A DNA stretch of 64,000 nucleotides from Argopecten irradians (taxonomy: Eukaryota; Mollusca; Bivalvia; Pectinida; Pectinidae): NCBI RefSeq assembly GCF_041381155.1, contig NC_091134.1:58497467-58561466 (forward strand), read 5' to 3'. Positions 59,590 through 64,000 of this stretch are shown here, in pieces (within the stretch, counting starts at the first letter, position 1; the number at the start of each line of letters is the position of its first letter). The notes beneath the pieces were generated by a model. The model saw nothing but the letters and a program-made list of their open reading frames with translations. It was not told the DNA's origin and ran no database searches. The translations under genes and the position numbers were made by a program.

Positions 59590-62500
59590 GAACTTCACCC
59601 ACAATATTCAATCGGAACTGTTGGGTTTGCACACCAATCAACCTCTGTGTCCTGTCCTACATCCACAACCAAAAAATACTGTTTCGACACTTAATGGATA
59701 ATGTGCTATCTACTAGTGTCTATCCTCACATATAAACGTTGACAACATTCCCTGAACTCCAATAATAGCCTAAAAAAATGCCGCAAGCAAGTCGGAGAGA
59801 ATCAAAAACTGGCTGACAAATAGTCGGTTCCACCTCTAAATTCCAGCATAAATAAAAACACTATCGTGTATCATGTACTTGATAACACAAATTCAATAAT
59901 GTTCATATTATACATACTCATTTACAGTTTGTTTCCGTGAATACTCGAAGGAGTAGTCTAGCACGTGTGGTCATGACCCCACTTTTGGCCGTGGGAACAT
60001 ATGAATGGACTCGATTTCCAATCATCCAGTTCAATCGAAATTCGTTGACGATGTAGGGAGAGAAAAAAATATGGGTATTTTATTAAAAAAATATATGCAA
60101 CTGCCGCGGGAAAAACTAATATTCTGTTAACTTGAAAAAACTGTAAATAGAAAGTTGATAGAATGTTTTTATTGTTTTGAGGTTATGAGAGTATAATGAT
60201 AATTGGAGCCATTGTTGTTATTTTTAGGTAACCCGGCTTCTCCGGAGTTACATAATTTTACCACCTGTGCTCTCCATTATCATTATACCCCCATAAGCTC
60301 ATAAACAAAATATACCATCTATGCCTTAATTATGTTGATTCACAGCTAAACATAGATTTAATGAACAATAATTTGCATAGCATTACCTCATTTGTGAATA
60401 CTTCCTTTTGTATGACTAACCGTACAGTTTAGTTCGATGTACTGAATTAAAACTAAAATAACAAGTCCTTGATGGTTAGCAGTATGTCTTATATACCCTC
60501 GGGATAGCCATAATCATAGACATTATTCTACATTAATTCCAATGAAAATAATTTAAAACATTTGGAAGTATTTTTTTTCGCATTATATACCGAATATTTG
60601 TGGTGCGATCTTGCAAGACATTCCCTACAATCATACTTGTGATTGCTGGAAACCCTATATTGTAAGACACAATTTGAAAACAAAAAGGCGATAAATATTG
60701 CTGTTTTGTGCATTTTTTATAGTTACGCATTTCATAATTCAATCAGGGTTTTTGTCGTATGAGACCCGATTTGGACATTCTCTAAGAAAATGATTGTAAG
60801 TCTCGTATGAAATCAATTGAACATAATGGTAACCAATCTAGCTTCTCCCGGTGATTTTTATTACTGCTACACGTTGTCTGTGAATGGCTTTTTCGCTTTT
60901 CGTTAAAAATTCTCCAGCCTTTTCGGTAAGGTGGGGGAGGTGGGGGGGGTGGGGGGGGGGACACCAGCGTGTTTACCATTATCATAGGTACTAAAAGTGT
61001 ATTCGTGTACTAGTTAATCCATACATACTTTTTAAGTAACATTTTTTGAATGCATGTTTGACATGAACTTGAAAACGCCCTAGTCTGGTTTACCGATCGA
61101 TGCTCCGTAATAAGTAACCTAACTTAAAAGAAAGACACGCGTTACACATACATATCAGCTTTGATGATAATTACCTTTGATGGACAATTGTTTGTTGTTT
61201 TCTCTGTCTGTTAATTTTCACATAAGAAACCTAGAACAAAACACCAAAGGAAAGGGATCGGGGGGGGGGGGGGGGGGAAAGAAAAAAGAGGTACAAACAA
61301 GTGTTAGTAAGCATAGCATTTCTTTACTTTTGTCTTCATTAGTTAACATATCTCTCAAACTTTTTTCCTTTTCTAATTAGAACAATTAACAATATTTGTC
61401 TGTCTGTCCTCCTGTGGAGAGGAGATAAGGTAATAATTAAAACTCATTTAATCATTATCAGTGTTGTTCCGTTAGATGTACTGATTGGGAAATGAAACAA
61501 ATATAACCCTTTTTTAGAAGCAAGTTTGTAGTCCAACATTCTTTATTTTTAATATTTTTACAATATTGATTACAACAAATAAATGATACTGCTCATTTGA
61601 CGTTTGATCGTCACGCGTTTTAATAGTTTGACTGGTTCTTGTCTTGACAAGCTCTATCAAAATATAATGAATACATAACAATCTATATCAGCAATACTAT
61701 CTATAAATATATTTATTCTAATAGTAAACTCACCATTCATATAATATTGCCTTACGTTCAAATTCACTAAGTTGCCATACTTATTCACAAACCTGGTGCG
61801 AGCGTCAACGATACCACACACACTGAACTATTATTGCTCTTACATTGTATTGGTCTTAACGCAGAATCCTCTACAGAATGGAAGATGTTTGGTCAACACG
61901 AGGATATTTTTGATTAGCCTATGAAATGTCCAACGAACTGTTCCATATGCCATGTGTTTCTCAAAGACACAAAATATTCCCATTTGAAAATTATGTTATT
62001 ATATGTATGTTATTTAACACCAGTATCTTTAATCATGGTAATTTGGAATCATTGTCCAGGTACATAAGTATCTATAGCACATACATTTAACGTGTGTTGA
62101 AAACTTTTGAAAATCCAGTAGGTTTCGCTAGAGTTATTAAAATTACTTCAAAAGTAATGCAAAGAGCCATAACTCCGTCAAATATGTGCAATTATAAAGT
62201 GCTGAGCGAACTCATCCAGCCCTTGGCACATTTAACCATCGAGGTAAGTTAAAAAAATGTTTACATGGCCGATTCTCACAAAGGTTTACAAATACATTTA
62301 TTTTTCATAAGCCGATGAAATACAAAATGAAATAATGACAGCAATGCTTATGAATATTAATCTATTTGATAAAATAAAGCACACACGTTTCAATGTACGA
62401 TTTCATTGATTCAATACACCGTCCTTTGGATAGTGATGTGACATGAAGGTTTATTTAGGTAATATTTCGTGCCTATCTTGTATTTTTACCAATAAATGTA

Positions 62501-64000
62501 TATGTAAAATGTAAACACGTTTTGGCCAATCAGTAAGTCAGATTTATTATGTCAAAAATAAAGAAATGCAATTTTTGAATAAAAGATAAATCTTTATGAT
62601 ACAAAATTCAATCCAAAAGCCAACTATAGGATGATATAATCTTTAAGACCAACTGCTTCACATTGTATGAGATGATCTTTCTTGCTCTTTATCTGCCAAG
62701 AATTGCAAAACTTTCCTTAATTTGACATGTCAAAGATTTAACATGTCGTTCATGGAAAATCAGTTGGTTCTGTTCCTGATAGTGTTGTAATCCCCCACTT
62801 TGCGTTGTCTTTGCTTGCGTTAGCCAGGATTTTATTTTACTAAAATGAAAATAATACAAGAGTTTTTTGAGAACAGATACTGCAATCGCTTGTGTAATTT
62901 TGTTGATGTATTTAGGGTACAATCTTTACCCTGCACATGTGCAAGTATTATAAAAAAACATGTCATTTACATAACTCACTGTATCAGCCCAATGGGCCTC
63001 TTGAAATTCTCAAACGTCATCAGTTTATCCCCTTTCAGTGATTGTAATATTATCACAACAATTAAAATAGAATTGTAACCGGGACAATTAGAGGGCTTTT
63101 CACCTAAAAGCTACTTCGTTTCAAGGTAATTTTATAAAACATTGGTAGCGCTTAGTTTCAAGTCCAAAAGGTCCAAATACCAGGTCTTAGGGCCTTTCAG
63201 AATTTACAATTAAGTCATTTGAAGATTTTAGGTTTGGCTTTTTGGCCCGAGTGCCCTTTGATATAGGTCAACCTTAACCTGCCTATTTCGGACACATCAG
63301 GCCTCTTGTAATCTCACACATCCAACATTTGGCTCCTTAAAATGACTTGTCCACAAAACAGCCAAACATTTATATTCAAAATCATTGTAGAAATTATAAC
63401 ATCAGTTATGGCAAAACAGTTATAACAACACTTGCACATAAAACCTTATCCTTGGAATTCCAACTTGGCCACGACAACAGCCGACACCAAAGTGATGCCC
63501 ACATAATGTCATCCCTCTCATCTTCTAAGAAAAACAACAAACATTTAGTCAGAAATACTAATTTGATAGATGCTGTCATGAAAATGTACATATCCAAAAT
63601 AATGTAGTCTAAAAAATATCTAAATGCTTCTTAGCAATAGCAATGGTCGACTAATGGTGAATAAATGCGCAACAGATTAAAAAAACGAATACTCCCGTTG
63701 GTTATACTACGGTTCTATTTTTGCATGTTGCCAAAATTCCTCAATTTCTTTTGCGACCCAGTTGGTTTCTGTTTCTATCATGTAATTTTAAAATCTATAT
63801 AGCACAGATGTCGCCACAGTGACTACCTGAGTAAAAAGACATTAACCAATTATGGTGAGAATATAACCACCCTCAGGACAAAAAGGTGATAGTATACTAA
63901 CAACGCATGCTTAGTGTGCCTCTATTATTTGTTTTTCCGTTCTCCTCGGTCCCCTCAAAACCAAACCTACACTGCTATCTGCTTATCAAAACTGAAATAT
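59590..64000. other. No gene recognised; G-rich runs
   Basis: AT-rich intergenic DNA. G-rich tracts occur at about 60930-60960 (GGGGGAGGTGGGGGGGGTGGG type) and 61260-61277 (a G run of about 18). The stretch 63080-63310 has repeat-like GGGCCTTTCAG and CAGGCCTCTTG motifs. Open frames here lack domains and good splice context. Confidence 0.45.

Noticed and set aside
60782..60985. Minus-strand frame with a proline run
   Set aside because: The run is a translated G-rich simple repeat, not a conserved protein.

Overview
The window looks like marine mollusc, probably bivalve, nuclear DNA. It is AT-rich, genes are split into many tiny exons, and much of the rest is decayed retroelements, foldback/MITE-like elements and short tandem repeats. 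Two repeats resemble families I know as common in bivalve genomes: a ~145-bp monomer carrying a GGTCA..TTCATTCAAGGTCA-like core, and a repeat starting TTTAGCTCA-CCGGCCCGAAGGGCCGG. The taxon is an inference; no species-specific marker was seen. No rRNA, tRNA, CRISPR or prokaryotic operon was seen.

Layout. 1-7 kb: two pieces of a non-LTR retroelement with long direct repeats between and beside them. 7.4-8.2 kb: a 145-bp tandem array. 10.2-32.7 kb, minus strand: gene 1, a multi-exon gene whose central part is a series of RING-like zinc modules, each split over a short 'A' exon (first Cys pair) and a longer 'B' exon (C-x-H-x2-C-x2-C plus a last Cys pair). It carries two in-frame stops and one frameshift, so it looks decayed or misassembled. 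32.7-35.9 kb: a divergent intergenic region with GAAAACGAAA (ISRE/IRF-like) sites. 35.9-39.1 kb, plus strand: a seven-exon gene for a ~220-residue charged, apparently disordered protein. 39.6-41.6 kb: a broken Ty3/gypsy-type pol. 43.2-48.1 kb: a decayed duplicate of the seven-exon gene and its 5' region. 48.8-57.0 kb, minus strand, with a possible start at 59.56 kb: gene 2, the best-supported gene. 59.6-64 kb: nothing recognised.

The main discovery candidate is gene 2. Fourteen consecutive minus-strand exons, all with GT/AG borders and matching phases, encode at least 377 residues without a stop. Two RING-like modules come first, built like the RING1 of RBR-type ubiquitin ligases. They are followed by a ubiquitin-specific protease (USP) domain: Cys box GIPNVGLTCYASCVLQ, a diverged QQD box, a Cys-rich finger region and the P-x-YLMIQLARF strand. 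Ligase-like and deubiquitinase-like parts would thus sit in one polypeptide. The C-terminal USP His box was not found in the window.

Genes 1 and 2 share the A/B exon cassette with phase 0 at both ends, so the modules can be added or lost without breaking frame. With the ISRE-like sites this suggests a ubiquitin-related, possibly immune-responsive, expanding gene family. That functional reading is inference.
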